Notes: generated by a model not told the origin, from the sequence alone. Counted from the stretch's first letter, positions 50,035 to 58,789 are shown. The stretch is DNA of 64,000 nucleotides from Streptosporangium subroseum (GCF_900188345.1 NZ_FZOD01000005.1:124001-188000), one strand, 5' to 3'. Translations and numbers: made by a program.

Positions 50035-50545
50035 GATCACGCTGACCGTCAACGGGATGATCCGGCAGGTCGAGGTGCCGGGGCGGCGGTTGCTGTCGGA
50101 CTGCCTGCGGCACGATCTCGGCCTGACGGGCACCCACGTCGGCTGCGAGCACGGGGTCTGCGGCTGCTGCACGGTGCTGCTGGACGGCGAGCCCGTCCGG
50201 TCCTGCCTGACGTTCGCGGTCACCGTGGACGGGCACGACATCACCACCGTGGAGGGGCTCGCCGCACGCGACGGCACGATGTCGCCGGTGCAGCGGGCCT
50301 TCGGCGAGTGCCACGGCCTGCAGTGCGGCTTCTGCACCCCCGGCTTCCTGTGTACGGTGACCGCCCTGCTGCGGGAGAACCCGGCGCCGACGGAGCAGGA
50401 GGTGCTGGAGGGCATCTCCGGCAACCTGTGCCGGTGCACGGGGTATCAGAACATCATCAAGTCCGTTCATCGCGCGGCCGAGATCATGGCGGAGGAGCGG
50501 CGAGCGGACGCGGACTCCGAGCAGCCGGGCGAGGAGATCGTGTGA
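50027..50545 (+). CDS. Xanthine-dehydrogenase-type 2Fe-2S subunit
   Basis: 172 residues. Plant-type 2Fe-2S cluster CEHGVCGCCTVLLDG (N-terminal) and the second cluster domain with CGFCTPGF and GNLCRCTGYQNI. GTG 50027 is chosen: AGGGAGG lies 6 nt upstream and the frame overlaps the FAD-subunit gene by 8 nt. The acidic C-terminal tail (ADADSEQPGEEIV) is the source of a repeated sequence extending to the next gene. Confidence 0.92.
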   Translation: MHEITLTVNGMIRQVEVPGRRLLSDCLRHDLGLTGTHVGCEHGVCGCCTVLLDGEPVRSCLTFAVTVDGHDITTVEGLAARDGTMSPVQRAFGECHGLQCGFCTPGFLCTVTALLRENPAPTEQEVLEGISGNLCRCTGYQNIIKSVHRAAEIMAEERRADADSEQPGEEIV

Positions 50546-50700
50546 GGGGGCGACGGGACCGGGCCTGCGGGCACGGCGTGCGCCGATACGGACTCCGAAC
50601 CGTGGAGCGAGGAGATCGTGTGAGTGGGTGCGGCGTGTGCCGATGCGGACCCCGAGCCGCGGGACAGGACAGGGACGGGCACGAGGCGAGGACATCATGA
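50504..50700. repeat. Tail of the 2Fe-2S gene repeated up to the next start codon
   Basis: Copies start at 50504 (coding), 50582 and 50639. The first two share GCGGACTCCGA / ACGGACTCCGA and GCGAGGAGATCGTGTGAG including the stop codon. The third ends in GGCGAGGACATCATGA, which supplies the ribosome site and ATG of the molybdenum subunit. Confidence 0.88.
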
Positions 50701-53087
50701 GCACGAAGCTGTTCGGAGAGCCGGTTCAGCGGCGGGAGGACCCCCGGCTGCTCACCGGGCAGGGACGCTACGTGGACGACCTGGGAGCGGGCGCGCTCGA
50801 GGTGGCGTTCGTCCGATCCCCGCACGCCCACGCCCGGATCCGCGACATCGACGTGTCGGACGCCCTCGACGTGGAGGGGCTGGTGGCGATCTACACGTGG
50901 GAGGACCTGCCCACCCTCCTCGCCCAGCCGCTGCCGTTGCTCATCCCGCACCCGGCGCTGACGCACGGCCGCACCGCCTACCCCCTCGCCCGCGACGTCG
51001 TCAGGCACGTCGGCGAGCCCGTCGTGATGGTCGTCGCCCGCGACCGCTACCTCGCCGAGGACGTCTGCGCGCTCATCCAGGTGGACTACGAGCTGCTCAA
51101 GCCGGTGGTCGGGGTGGAGGAGGCGGCGCAGTCGGCGCAGCTCGTCCACGAGGACGTGCCGGACAACGTCGGCGCGCACCTGATCCAGGAGGTGCCCTCG
51201 GCGGACGGGCTCGACGCGCGGGAGCTGATCGAGACCGCGCCGCACACGCTGACCTTCCGGCTCGACATCGAGCGCAGCGCCTCCATGCCGCTGGAGGGGC
51301 GCGGGGTGTACGCCCGCTGGGACGCCGACGACCGGTCCCTGCGCGTCTACTCCAGCACCCAGACCTCCACCAGCGTCCGCATGGCCATCGCGGCCAAGCT
51401 CGGCCTGCCGCTGCCCAAGGTCGAGGTGATCGCGCCCGACGTGGGCGGCGGGTTCGGCGTCAAGATCGTGCATCCGTGGCCGGAGGAGGTGCTGGTCCCG
51501 TGGGCGGCGATGCTGCTCGGCCACGAGGTCAAGTGGACCGAGGACCGGCGCGAGCACTTCGTCTCCTCGGCGCACGAGCGGGCCCAGGTTCAGTTCGTCA
51601 GGGTCGGCTTCGACGACGACGGCAGGGTGCTCGGCCTCGACGTGAACATCCTGCACGACCACGGCGCCTACACGCCGTACGGGATCATCGTCCCGATCAT
51701 CACCTCCACCCAGCTCCTCGGCCCCTACAAGATCGGCGCCTACCGGGTCGAGTTCTCCTCGATCTACACCAACACCGTGCAGGTCACGCCGTACCGTGGG
51801 GCGGGCCGCCCGCAGGGGGTCTTCTGCATGGAGCGGACGATGGACCACATCGCCGAATACCTGGGGGCGGACCGTACGGCGGTGCGCGAGATCAACTTCA
51901 TCCAGCCCGACGAGTTCCCCTACGACCAGGGCCTGATCTTCCAGGACGGCCGTCCGCTGATCTACGACAGCGGCGACTACCCCGAGTCGCTGCGACTGCT
52001 CAAGGAGCTCATCGGCTGGGACGGCTTCCCCGCGCTGAAGGCCCAGGCGGCGGCCGAGGGACGGAGGATCGGGCTCGGCATCGGCTGCTACGTCGAGGGC
52101 ACCGGAGTCGGCCCCTACGAGGGCGGCCACGTCCAGATCACCTCCGACGGCCGGGTGCACGTCTCCACCGGGCTCACCTCACAGGGCCAGGGCCACGAGA
52201 CGGTGTTCGCGCAGATCGCCGCGGCCGAGCTCGGCGTGCCGATGGAACGGGTCTCGGTGGTCACCGGCGACACCCGCAGGTTCGGTTACGCGGTCGGCAC
52301 GTTCGCCTCGCGGGCCGCGGTGATGAGCGGCAACGCGATCGCCCTGGCGTGCAGGAAGGTCAGGGAGAAGGCGCTGCGGATCGCCGCCGAGGCGCTCGAG
52401 GCGGACCCCCGCGACCTGGAGATCATCGACGGCGAGGTGAGGGTGGTGGGCTCGCCCGGCGCCTCGATCCCGCTGGCGACGGTGGCGGTGCTGTCCAACC
52501 CCCTGCGCTACGCCTTCGACTCCGAGACGGCCCGGGCGACCCAGTTCGCCGGGGCGTCGTCCTTCGACCGGCCGCCGGTGGAGGCGGGGGAGGAACCGGG
52601 GCTGGAGGGACGCGACTACTACTCGCCGATCCGCTCGACGTTCGCCTCCGGCATGCACGCGGCGATCGTCGAGACCGATTCGCTGACGGCCGAGATCCGC
52701 ATCCTGCGTTACGCCGTCGTCCACGACTGCGGAAACCTGATCAACCCGATGATCGTGGAGGGGCAGATTCACGGCGGGGTCGCCCAGGGCGTCGGTGGCG
52801 CGTTGTACGAGCGCATGGTCTACGACGACCACGGTCAGTTGCTGAACGCCTCGTTCATGGACTTCCTGATGCCCTATGCCACGGAGATCCCCTCCATCGA
52901 GACGGCCCACCTGGAGACTCCGTCCCCGCTCAACCCCCTGGGCATCAAGGGGGCGGGTGAGGCGGGGGTGATCCCGGGCTCGGCGGTGATCGCCTCGGCC
53001 ATCGAGGACGCCGAGGGGATCAGGATCGACAAGATGCCGATCTCCCCCTCGGAGCTGTTCGACCTCCGCCGAGCCGCCACGGGCTGA
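50697..53087 (+). CDS. Xanthine-dehydrogenase-type molybdopterin subunit
   Basis: 796 residues, full length for a CoxL/XdhA-type large subunit. Visible cofactor motifs are DVGGGFGVKI, PYRGAGRPQGVF and GQGHETVFAQIAAAELG. The catalytic glutamate is in KGAGEAGVIPG near the C-terminus. Hydroxylation of a purine such as xanthine or hypoxanthine is the likely reaction, given the purine permease and PucR context; aldehyde or nicotinate substrates cannot be excluded. ATG 50697 has GAGG 5 nt upstream. No maturation gene (XdhC-type) lies nearby. Confidence 0.92.
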   Translation: MSTKLFGEPVQRREDPRLLTGQGRYVDDLGAGALEVAFVRSPHAHARIRDIDVSDALDVEGLVAIYTWEDLPTLLAQPLPLLIPHPALTHGRTAYPLARDVVRHVGEPVVMVVARDRYLAEDVCALIQVDYELLKPVVGVEEAAQSAQLVHEDVPDNVGAHLIQEVPSADGLDARELIETAPHTLTFRLDIERSASMPLEGRGVYARWDADDRSLRVYSSTQTSTSVRMAIAAKLGLPLPKVEVIAPDVGGGFGVKIVHPWPEEVLVPWAAMLLGHEVKWTEDRREHFVSSAHERAQVQFVRVGFDDDGRVLGLDVNILHDHGAYTPYGIIVPIITSTQLLGPYKIGAYRVEFSSIYTNTVQVTPYRGAGRPQGVFCMERTMDHIAEYLGADRTAVREINFIQPDEFPYDQGLIFQDGRPLIYDSGDYPESLRLLKELIGWDGFPALKAQAAAEGRRIGLGIGCYVEGTGVGPYEGGHVQITSDGRVHVSTGLTSQGQGHETVFAQIAAAELGVPMERVSVVTGDTRRFGYAVGTFASRAAVMSGNAIALACRKVREKALRIAAEALEADPRDLEIIDGEVRVVGSPGASIPLATVAVLSNPLRYAFDSETARATQFAGASSFDRPPVEAGEEPGLEGRDYYSPIRSTFASGMHAAIVETDSLTAEIRILRYAVVHDCGNLINPMIVEGQIHGGVAQGVGGALYERMVYDDHGQLLNASFMDFLMPYATEIPSIETAHLETPSPLNPLGIKGAGEAGVIPGSAVIASAIEDAEGIRIDKMPISPSELFDLRRAATG

Positions 53088-53136
53088 TCCGCCGGATCGC
53101 CCTGCCGTTCGACCCACGCCGCGCCGCCGGATCGCC
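53055..53136. repeat. Partial duplication of the molybdenum-subunit gene tail
   Basis: CTGTTCGACCTCCGCCGAGC (53055, coding) is repeated as CCGTTCGACCCACGCCGCGC at 53105. Both are followed by GCC and then GGATCGCC; the second copy lacks the internal part with the stop codon. Period 50 bp. Confidence 0.7.
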
Positions 53137-53376
53137 ATGCCGAGGGACGGGGTTCCCACCGGTGGGTACGTGCTCGGCACCTTCGGCGAGGCCCGTCGAC
53201 GCCACCTGCGCGCCAGGGGTTCCGGCCGCCTGGACGGGCGTTCCGATATGAGACGAACCGTTCACGGAGGGTCGCCGAGTCGTGACCATCTGAGATGTGA
53301 CACCGTGGATGTATATCTCGCGAGCCGCATGCGTGACCTTCACCGTGGGGGGACGCCGAGGCGAAGAGGAGTGATC

Positions 53377-53796
53377 ATGTCAAAGCCGCCGCTTCCCGAG
53401 GAAGCAGTCGCCATGCTGAAAAAGCCGAATCCCGCCGTCATCACGACGCTTCGGTCCGACGGACAGCCGGTGTCCACGGCTACCTGGTATCTCTGGGACG
53501 ACGGCCGGATCCTGGTCAACATGGATGAGGGCCGCAAGCGGCTGGGTCATCTGCGCGACGATCCCCGGGTCGCCCTCACCGTGCTCGACGAGGGCGACTG
53601 GTACACACACGTCAGCATCATCGGGCACGTCGCCGAGATGCGCGACGACAAGGATCTGGTCGGCATCGACAGGCTGTCTCAGCAGTACACCGGGAAGCCG
53701 TACCCGCGGCGGGATCGCAGCCGGGTCAGCGCCTGGATCGAGATCGACGGCTGGCACGGCTGGGGCACGCTCAAGGACAACAGCCAGCCCGGCTGA
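53377..53796 (+). CDS. PPOX-class F420-dependent oxidoreductase
   Basis: 139 residues of the pyridoxamine-phosphate-oxidase-like split-barrel fold, F420-binding branch (TIGR03618-like). It has NPAVITTLRSDGQPVSTATWYLWDDGRILVNM, then KRLGHLRDDPRVALTVLDEGDWYTHVSIIGHV and a Trp/Gly-rich C-terminus. Such enzymes reduce diverse substrates with deazaflavin cofactor F420. ATG 53377 has GAGGAG 6 nt upstream; the upstream in-frame extension is not conserved. Monocistronic. Confidence 0.9.
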   Translation: MSKPPLPEEAVAMLKKPNPAVITTLRSDGQPVSTATWYLWDDGRILVNMDEGRKRLGHLRDDPRVALTVLDEGDWYTHVSIIGHVAEMRDDKDLVGIDRLSQQYTGKPYPRRDRSRVSAWIEIDGWHGWGTLKDNSQPG

Positions 53797-53801
53797 CACC
53801 T

Positions 53802-53823
53802 GCCCGGCAGGCGACGGCCGGGC
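53802..53823. terminator. Short bidirectional terminator hairpin
   Basis: GCCCGGC (53802-53808) pairs with GCCGGGC (53817-53823) between the convergent F420-reductase and MFS genes. Confidence 0.5.
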
Positions 53824-53829
53824 TGCGGC

Positions 53830-55080
53830 TCAGGGCCGGGCGTCGACCTGGTCCGCGGCGGGCAGGTCGCGCATCGTGCGCAGCGGGGAGAGCAGCAGCG
53901 GCACCACCGACAGCAGCCCCAGCGCGACACTGATCCACAGTGTGGTGCGGGCGCCGAAAAGTTCGCCCAGCACCCCTCCGACCAGGCCGCCGAGGGGAAT
54001 CGTGCCCCATACGACAAAACGCATGGTGGCGTTCATCCGGCCGAGCATGTGCTCGGGGGTGACGCTCTGGCGGAAGCTGAGCTGTCCGACGTTGTAGAGC
54101 ACCACGCCGATCCCGTTCATGAACATGCCGATCGCGAACAGCGACATTCTCCAGCCGGGCTCGGCGAGCGGCACCAGGAGCATGAACGGGTTGGTCACGA
54201 GGTTGGACAGCCAGATGATCCTGGCGGTGCCGACCCGGCGGCCGACCACGCTCACGATTGTCGCGCCGACGAGCCCGCCGAGGGCCGCCACCGAGAACAG
54301 CAGGCCGATGCCGCCGGGGGAGAGACCTATCACCCGGACCAGGAAGATCATCTCGACGGCCGCCAGCATCCCGCTGCCGAAGTTGGAGGTGGCGGTGCAG
54401 GCGGCGATCATCCGCAGGATCCGGTGCGTGGACACGAACCGCAATCCCTCGCCGATCTCCTTGAGGAGGCTCCGCCGCGCCGCGCGGTCCGGCACCTGCT
54501 CGGTGGCGTTGATCCGCCACAGGAACAGCGCCGAGCCCAGGAAACTGACGGCGTCCAGGAGCACCGCGACCGGCGCGGTGAGCGCCTGAACCAGCAGACC
54601 GCCCACGCCGGGCCCGGCCACGCCCGCCGTCGTCCGCACGATCTCCAACTTGGCGTTGCCGTCCACCAGTCGCTCCCGCCCGACCAGGCTCGGCAGGTAA
54701 CTCTGGTAGGAGATGTCGAAGAAGACCGTGGCCAGGCCCATGCCGAGCGCCACGCCGTACAGATGGGGGAGGGTCAGCCCATCGAGCCACCACGCGATCG
54801 GCACCGACAGCAGCAGTGCGCCGCGGACCAGATCCGCGGTGATCAGGATCCGCCGCCTGCGCATCCGGTCCACCCACACCCCGGCGGGCAGCCCCACCAG
54901 CAGGAACGCGGCGGTCTCGGCCGCGACCAGCAGTCCGGTCTCGAACTCGCTCGCCTTGAGCGCGAGCACCGCGACCAGTGGAAGCGCGAGCATGCTGATC
55001 TGCGTGCCGACCTGGCTGATCGTGTCGGCGCCGAACAGGAGCATGAAGTTCCGATGCCGGAACAGGCTGGGTGAGGTCAC
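53830..55080 (-). CDS. MFS transporter, enterobactin-exporter-like
   Basis: 416 residues, about twelve membrane helices, MFS_3/enterobactin exporter-like family (LFGADTISQVGTQISMLALPLVAVLAL, LPAGVWVDRMRRRRILI, LSFRQSVTPEHMLGRMNATMRF). Probably a proton-driven exporter of a small molecule; substrate unknown. Start is GTG 55080 without a clear ribosome site, so the message may be leaderless. Divergent from the DHFR-like gene. Confidence 0.88.
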   Translation of the reverse strand: MTSPSLFRHRNFMLLFGADTISQVGTQISMLALPLVAVLALKASEFETGLLVAAETAAFLLVGLPAGVWVDRMRRRRILITADLVRGALLLSVPIAWWLDGLTLPHLYGVALGMGLATVFFDISYQSYLPSLVGRERLVDGNAKLEIVRTTAGVAGPGVGGLLVQALTAPVAVLLDAVSFLGSALFLWRINATEQVPDRAARRSLLKEIGEGLRFVSTHRILRMIAACTATSNFGSGMLAAVEMIFLVRVIGLSPGGIGLLFSVAALGGLVGATIVSVVGRRVGTARIIWLSNLVTNPFMLLVPLAEPGWRMSLFAIGMFMNGIGVVLYNVGQLSFRQSVTPEHMLGRMNATMRFVVWGTIPLGGLVGGVLGELFGARTTLWISVALGLLSVVPLLLSPLRTMRDLPAADQVDARP

Positions 55081-55359
55081 CGGGGCATGCTGACGACTTG
55101 TGCGGCGAAAATCAACACCTTTACTCCGCCGCTGGAGCCGACAGCAAGGGTTCCGACGGCGTTGAGGTGGGGATCGAACAGGATTCCCACCTCGTTCCGT
55201 CCTGATGATCCGGGGCGGAACTCCTTCGTATTTTGCAGGGCCGGACCTGTGGTCTTGTCCATTGGTCCCGAAAAGGGAGAGCTGACATTTCGGATATAAA
55301 CGGCCCGATGACCGTAAAGCGTCGTGCGAGGCCTTGTTCGTGCTCTACTGTCGGGCCGT

Positions 55360-55935
55360 ATGGGGAAGGTCATCTTGCACGTCACCATGTCGCTGGACGG
55401 TTTCATGGCCGGTCCGGACATCAGCGTTGAGCTGCCCATGGGCCGGGGCGGGCCGCGGCTGCACGACTGGATATTCAACGCGTCCTCCAACAACGTGGAC
55501 GCCGGGGTGATCCGGGAGCTGTTCGCCACGACGGGGGCGGTCGTGCTGGGCAGGAGGACGTTCGATGTGGGCCTGGGGGAGTGGGAGGACACGCCTTTCC
55601 CCGCACCCTCCTTCGTGCTCACACATGAGGTTCGAGACGAACTGGCCATGAAGAGCGGAACGTTCACCTTCGTGACCGACGGCGTCGAGAGCGCACTCCG
55701 GCTGGCCAGGGCGGCCGCGGGTGAGAAGAACGTCATCGTGATGGGCGCGGACGTCTCCCAGCAGGTCCTCAGGGCCGGCCTCCTCGATGAGATACACCTT
55801 CAGATCGCACCGGTGCTGATCGGTGACGGCCGCCGGTTGTTCGACCACCTCGGGACCGAGCACATCGAGCTGGAACGGACCCGGGTGATCGAGTCGCCGC
55901 ACGCCACGCATCTGGAATTTCGCGTCGTGAAGTAG
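55360..55935 (+). CDS. Dihydrofolate reductase/RibD-C family protein
   Basis: 191 residues of the bacterial 'dihydrofolate reductase family' (RibD C-terminal fold) rather than a true FolA. It begins MGKVILHVTMSLDGFMAGPD, contains VLGRRTFDVGLGEWED and VIVMGADVSQQVLRAGLLDEIHLQIAPVLIGDGRRLFD. NADPH-dependent reduction is expected; substrate unknown. ATG 55360 matches the conserved N-terminus. The gene is preceded by 279 bp of divergent promoter DNA and followed by tandem-repeat sequence. Confidence 0.9.
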   Translation: MGKVILHVTMSLDGFMAGPDISVELPMGRGGPRLHDWIFNASSNNVDAGVIRELFATTGAVVLGRRTFDVGLGEWEDTPFPAPSFVLTHEVRDELAMKSGTFTFVTDGVESALRLARAAAGEKNVIVMGADVSQQVLRAGLLDEIHLQIAPVLIGDGRRLFDHLGTEHIELERTRVIESPHATHLEFRVVK

Positions 55936-55951
55936 GCGGCGACGCCGCCAC

Positions 55952-56042
55952 GGTCCCGTTCCGCCCGAGCCTGCCGGTGGGAGGGTGCGGTCCCGTTCCG
56001 TCCGGGACGACCGGCGGTCTGCCTGAGCCTCCCGGTGGGAGG
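55952..56042. repeat. Tandem repeats between the DHFR-like gene and cydB
   Basis: GGTCCCGTTCCG at 55952 and 55989 (37 bp apart), and GAGCCTGCCGGTGGGAGG at 55967 with GAGCCTCCCGGTGGGAGG at 56025. They fill the space between the convergent 3' ends. Confidence 0.75.
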
Positions 56043-56108
56043 ACCTGGCCTCGTCCTGGTCGGGCTGACTGCGGGAGACCTCGCCCAAGCGGGCGAGAGC
56101 CCGGTGTT

Positions 56109-57050
56109 TCAGGACACCTCGGCGACCAGGCGCTTGCGGAACACCCAGTACGACCAGGCCTGGTAGCCCAGTACGAACGGCAGCGCGACCAGGCCGATCC
56201 AGGTCAGCACGTTCAGCGTGTAGGGGCCGGAGGCGGCCTCGGCGATGGTCAGGCCCGGCAGGGGCGCCGGGGAGAGGGCGCCGAACAGGGCGGCGCCGGT
56301 GCCGGCGATGGACGAGGCGGTGGCGGCGAACGCCCAGCCGTCCCGGCCGCGCCAGGTCAGCGCGATCCCGGCGGACAGGGCCGCCATCGCGGCCAGCGCG
56401 CACGCCCACAGCCACGGCGCCGCGGCCCAGTCGGAGACGGACGCGGATGCGCCGGGGATGCCGGACAGCGCCACCACCGCGGCGGGCAGGGCCACCGCAG
56501 AGGTGATCATCGCGGTACGGCGGGCCCGCGAGCGCACCGGGCCGGAGGTCTTGAGTGCGACGAAGACCGCCCCGTGAAGCACGCACAGCGAAAGGGAGAA
56601 GATCCCGCCGGCCAGCGCCGCCGTCGCGCTGCCGTGCAGCAGGTCGGCGAAGATCGCGCCCCACAGGAACGCGGGGAGGAAACTGCCGATCAGGATGCCC
56701 AGATCGGCCCGGGCGCGGCCCGTGGAGCTGTGGACCTTGCCCCGCCACTCCAGGCCGATTCCGCGCACGATCAGCCCGACGAGGACCAGCGCGATCGGGA
56801 GATAGAACGTGCTCAGCAGCCCGGCGTACCAGGCGGGGAAGGCGGCGAACATCGCCCCGACGGCGGTGATCAGCCAGACCTCGTTGCCGTCCCAGACCGG
56901 GCCGATCGTGCCCAGGACCTGCTTGCGTTCGGCCTCGTTCCTGGACAGCACCGGTGCCAGCATGCCCACGCCGAAGTCGAAGCCCTCCAGGACGAAGTAA
57001 CCGGTCCACAGGAACGCGATGACCGCGAACCAGAAGGTGGTGAGTTCCAT
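56109..57050 (-). CDS. cydB: Cytochrome bd ubiquinol/menaquinol oxidase subunit II
   Basis: 313 residues, polytopic membrane subunit of the bd-type terminal oxidase (MELTTFWFAVIAFLWTGYFVLEGFDFGVGMLAPVLSRNEAERKQVL, IGPVWDGNEVWLI, GLEWRGK). With CydA it reduces O2 to water with high affinity at low oxygen. ATG 57050 has AAGGCGG upstream. It follows cydA after 11 bp. No cydCD transporter genes follow, unlike many actinobacterial cyd operons; they must lie elsewhere. Confidence 0.95.
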   Translation of the reverse strand: MELTTFWFAVIAFLWTGYFVLEGFDFGVGMLAPVLSRNEAERKQVLGTIGPVWDGNEVWLITAVGAMFAAFPAWYAGLLSTFYLPIALVLVGLIVRGIGLEWRGKVHSSTGRARADLGILIGSFLPAFLWGAIFADLLHGSATAALAGGIFSLSLCVLHGAVFVALKTSGPVRSRARRTAMITSAVALPAAVVALSGIPGASASVSDWAAAPWLWACALAAMAALSAGIALTWRGRDGWAFAATASSIAGTGAALFGALSPAPLPGLTIAEAASGPYTLNVLTWIGLVALPFVLGYQAWSYWVFRKRLVAEVS

Positions 57051-57061
57051 GATTTCCGCCT

Positions 57062-58507
57062 TCAGTACATCAGGGTCGGCTGGAGCCGGGCGGCCCGGTC
57101 CTCGTCGTCGTGGGAGGGCCGCGTGAGGGGATCGGGGGAGACGGGCTCGGGACCCGTCCTGACGTGGCGCACGAGCAGAACGGCCTCGGCCAGCGCGAGC
57201 ACGCCGTACAGGGCGGTGAAAATCGCCAGGGAGATGGCCACCTCGGTCAGGCTGACGCCGGGTGACACGCTCGCGGCCGTGAGCAGCTCGCCCTGGACGG
57301 TCCACGGCTGGCGGCCGACCTCGCTGAGCAGCCAGCCCGCGATGATCGCGATGGTCGGCAGCGGCAGCGCCAGCACGCAGGCCCGGGCGAACCACGCGGG
57401 GATCTCGCGCGGCGGGCGGGGAGTGCGGCGGCGCCTGCGGGTGAGCCAGAGGCCGAGGGCCGCCAGGGCCACCGTGGACAGACCGAAGACGATCATCACG
57501 CGGAAGGACCAGTAGACCACCGGCAGGTTGGGCCGGTAGTCGCCGGGGCCGAACTGCTTCTCGAAGGTGGCCTGCAGGTTCTCGGTGCCCTGGACCACCG
57601 CGTTCGGGTCGTGGGTGGACAGGAAGCTGAGCAGCCTGGGCACCTCCACCCCGGGGACGGGGGAGAACGGCGCGCCCGCCGTGTCGTGCCTGAGCCCCTC
57701 GGCGGCGGCCAGCTTCATCGGCTGCTGTTCGTACAGCAGCCTGGCGGACGTGTCCCCGCTGCCCACCACCACGACTCCGGCGATCGCGACCATGACCAGT
57801 GCGGCCCGCATCGGGGTTCGCCACATGCTCGCCGAGCCCTCCCGCGCCGGCGTGGTCAGGCCGGGATCCGCCGGGTCGTTCCGCCGCTCCCGCAGGATGC
57901 GGTAGCCGCAGACCGCCAGCACGAATCCGCCCGCGACCACGAAGGCGCCCCCGACCACGTGGGGCACCTGGGCGAGCGCGGTGGAGTTGGTGAGCACCGC
58001 CCACAGGTCCGTCATCCGGGCTCGGCCGTCGACGACCTCGTAGCCGACCGGGTGCTTCATCCAGGCGTTGGCGGCGAGGATGAAGTAGGCCGACAGGTTG
58101 GACCCGATGACCGCCGCCCAGATGGTGGCCAGGTGGACGCGCTTGGGCAGCTTGTCCCAGCCGAAGATCCACAGACCCAGGAAGGTTGACTCCAGGAAGA
58201 ACGCGAGCAGCGCCTCCAGGGCCAGCGGAGCGCCGAAGACGTCGCCGACGAAGATCGAATATTCGCTCCAGTTCATGCCGAACTGGAACTCCTGCACGAT
58301 GCCGGTCACCACGCCCATTCCGAAGTTGATCAGGAAGAGCTTCCCGAAGAACTTCGTGAGCCGCAGGTAGTGCTCCTTGCCGGTGCGGTGCCATGCGGTC
58401 TGCAGGCCGGCCACGAAGACGCCGAGGCCGATCGTCAGGGGCACGAACAGAAAGTGGTACACGGTGGTGACCCCGAACTGCCACCGTGCCAGGTCCAGTG
58501 CGTCCAT
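57062..58507 (-). CDS. cydA: Cytochrome bd oxidase subunit I
   Basis: 481 residues, the haem-bearing subunit with a short Q-loop. Visible landmarks are the N-terminal WQFGVTTVYHFLFVP with the axial His, the acidic proton-path segment ALEALLAFFLES, and the invariant GRQPW near the C-terminal third. It oxidises menaquinol at the membrane. ATG 58507 opens at the conserved N-terminus. The 24-66 bp before the start hold the triple CTAC-N5-GTAG array, so transcription is probably controlled by a dedicated regulator. Confidence 0.95.
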   Translation of the reverse strand: MDALDLARWQFGVTTVYHFLFVPLTIGLGVFVAGLQTAWHRTGKEHYLRLTKFFGKLFLINFGMGVVTGIVQEFQFGMNWSEYSIFVGDVFGAPLALEALLAFFLESTFLGLWIFGWDKLPKRVHLATIWAAVIGSNLSAYFILAANAWMKHPVGYEVVDGRARMTDLWAVLTNSTALAQVPHVVGGAFVVAGGFVLAVCGYRILRERRNDPADPGLTTPAREGSASMWRTPMRAALVMVAIAGVVVVGSGDTSARLLYEQQPMKLAAAEGLRHDTAGAPFSPVPGVEVPRLLSFLSTHDPNAVVQGTENLQATFEKQFGPGDYRPNLPVVYWSFRVMIVFGLSTVALAALGLWLTRRRRRTPRPPREIPAWFARACVLALPLPTIAIIAGWLLSEVGRQPWTVQGELLTAASVSPGVSLTEVAISLAIFTALYGVLALAEAVLLVRHVRTGPEPVSPDPLTRPSHDDEDRAARLQPTLMY

Positions 58508-58525
58508 CTTCCCCTCGCCGATCCG

Positions 58526-58578
58526 ATGCTCTACGGGTTGTAGTTCTACTTTCAGTAGTACTACACGCTGTAGAGCAT
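58526..58578 (-). promoter_or_regulatory. Triple CTAC-N5-GTAG operator array upstream of cydA
   Basis: Three 13-bp dyads, CTAC-GGGTT-GTAG (58531-58543), CTAC-TTTCA-GTAG (58546-58558) and CTAC-ACGCT-GTAG (58561-58573), follow at an exact 15-bp period separated by TT and TA. The array is enclosed by the perfect repeat ATGCTCTAC/GTAGAGCAT (58526-58534, 58570-58578). It does not match the Rex consensus. Confidence 0.75.
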
Positions 58579-58789
58579 TGGGAGGGGCAGGTGCCGCGAG
58601 CTCGTGCGATCTTCGTCACACGGCCCGGAGCGGGCCCGCGGGGTTGCACGACGGCCGTCCGGCTTGCAGCCATTTCTTAAAGGAAATTGCAAGGAATGAT
58701 ATGGGGATGTGCAAGTGCATCCCGATATCAATGAATCAGCCCGAAGGGGGAGTCGGCAAAGGGCCGGCACGGAGGGCTGAGGAGAAATC

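Noticed and set aside
58526..58578. Rex (NADH-sensing) operator at cydA
   Set aside because: The CTAC/GTAG array does not resemble the TTGTGAA..TTCACAA consensus.
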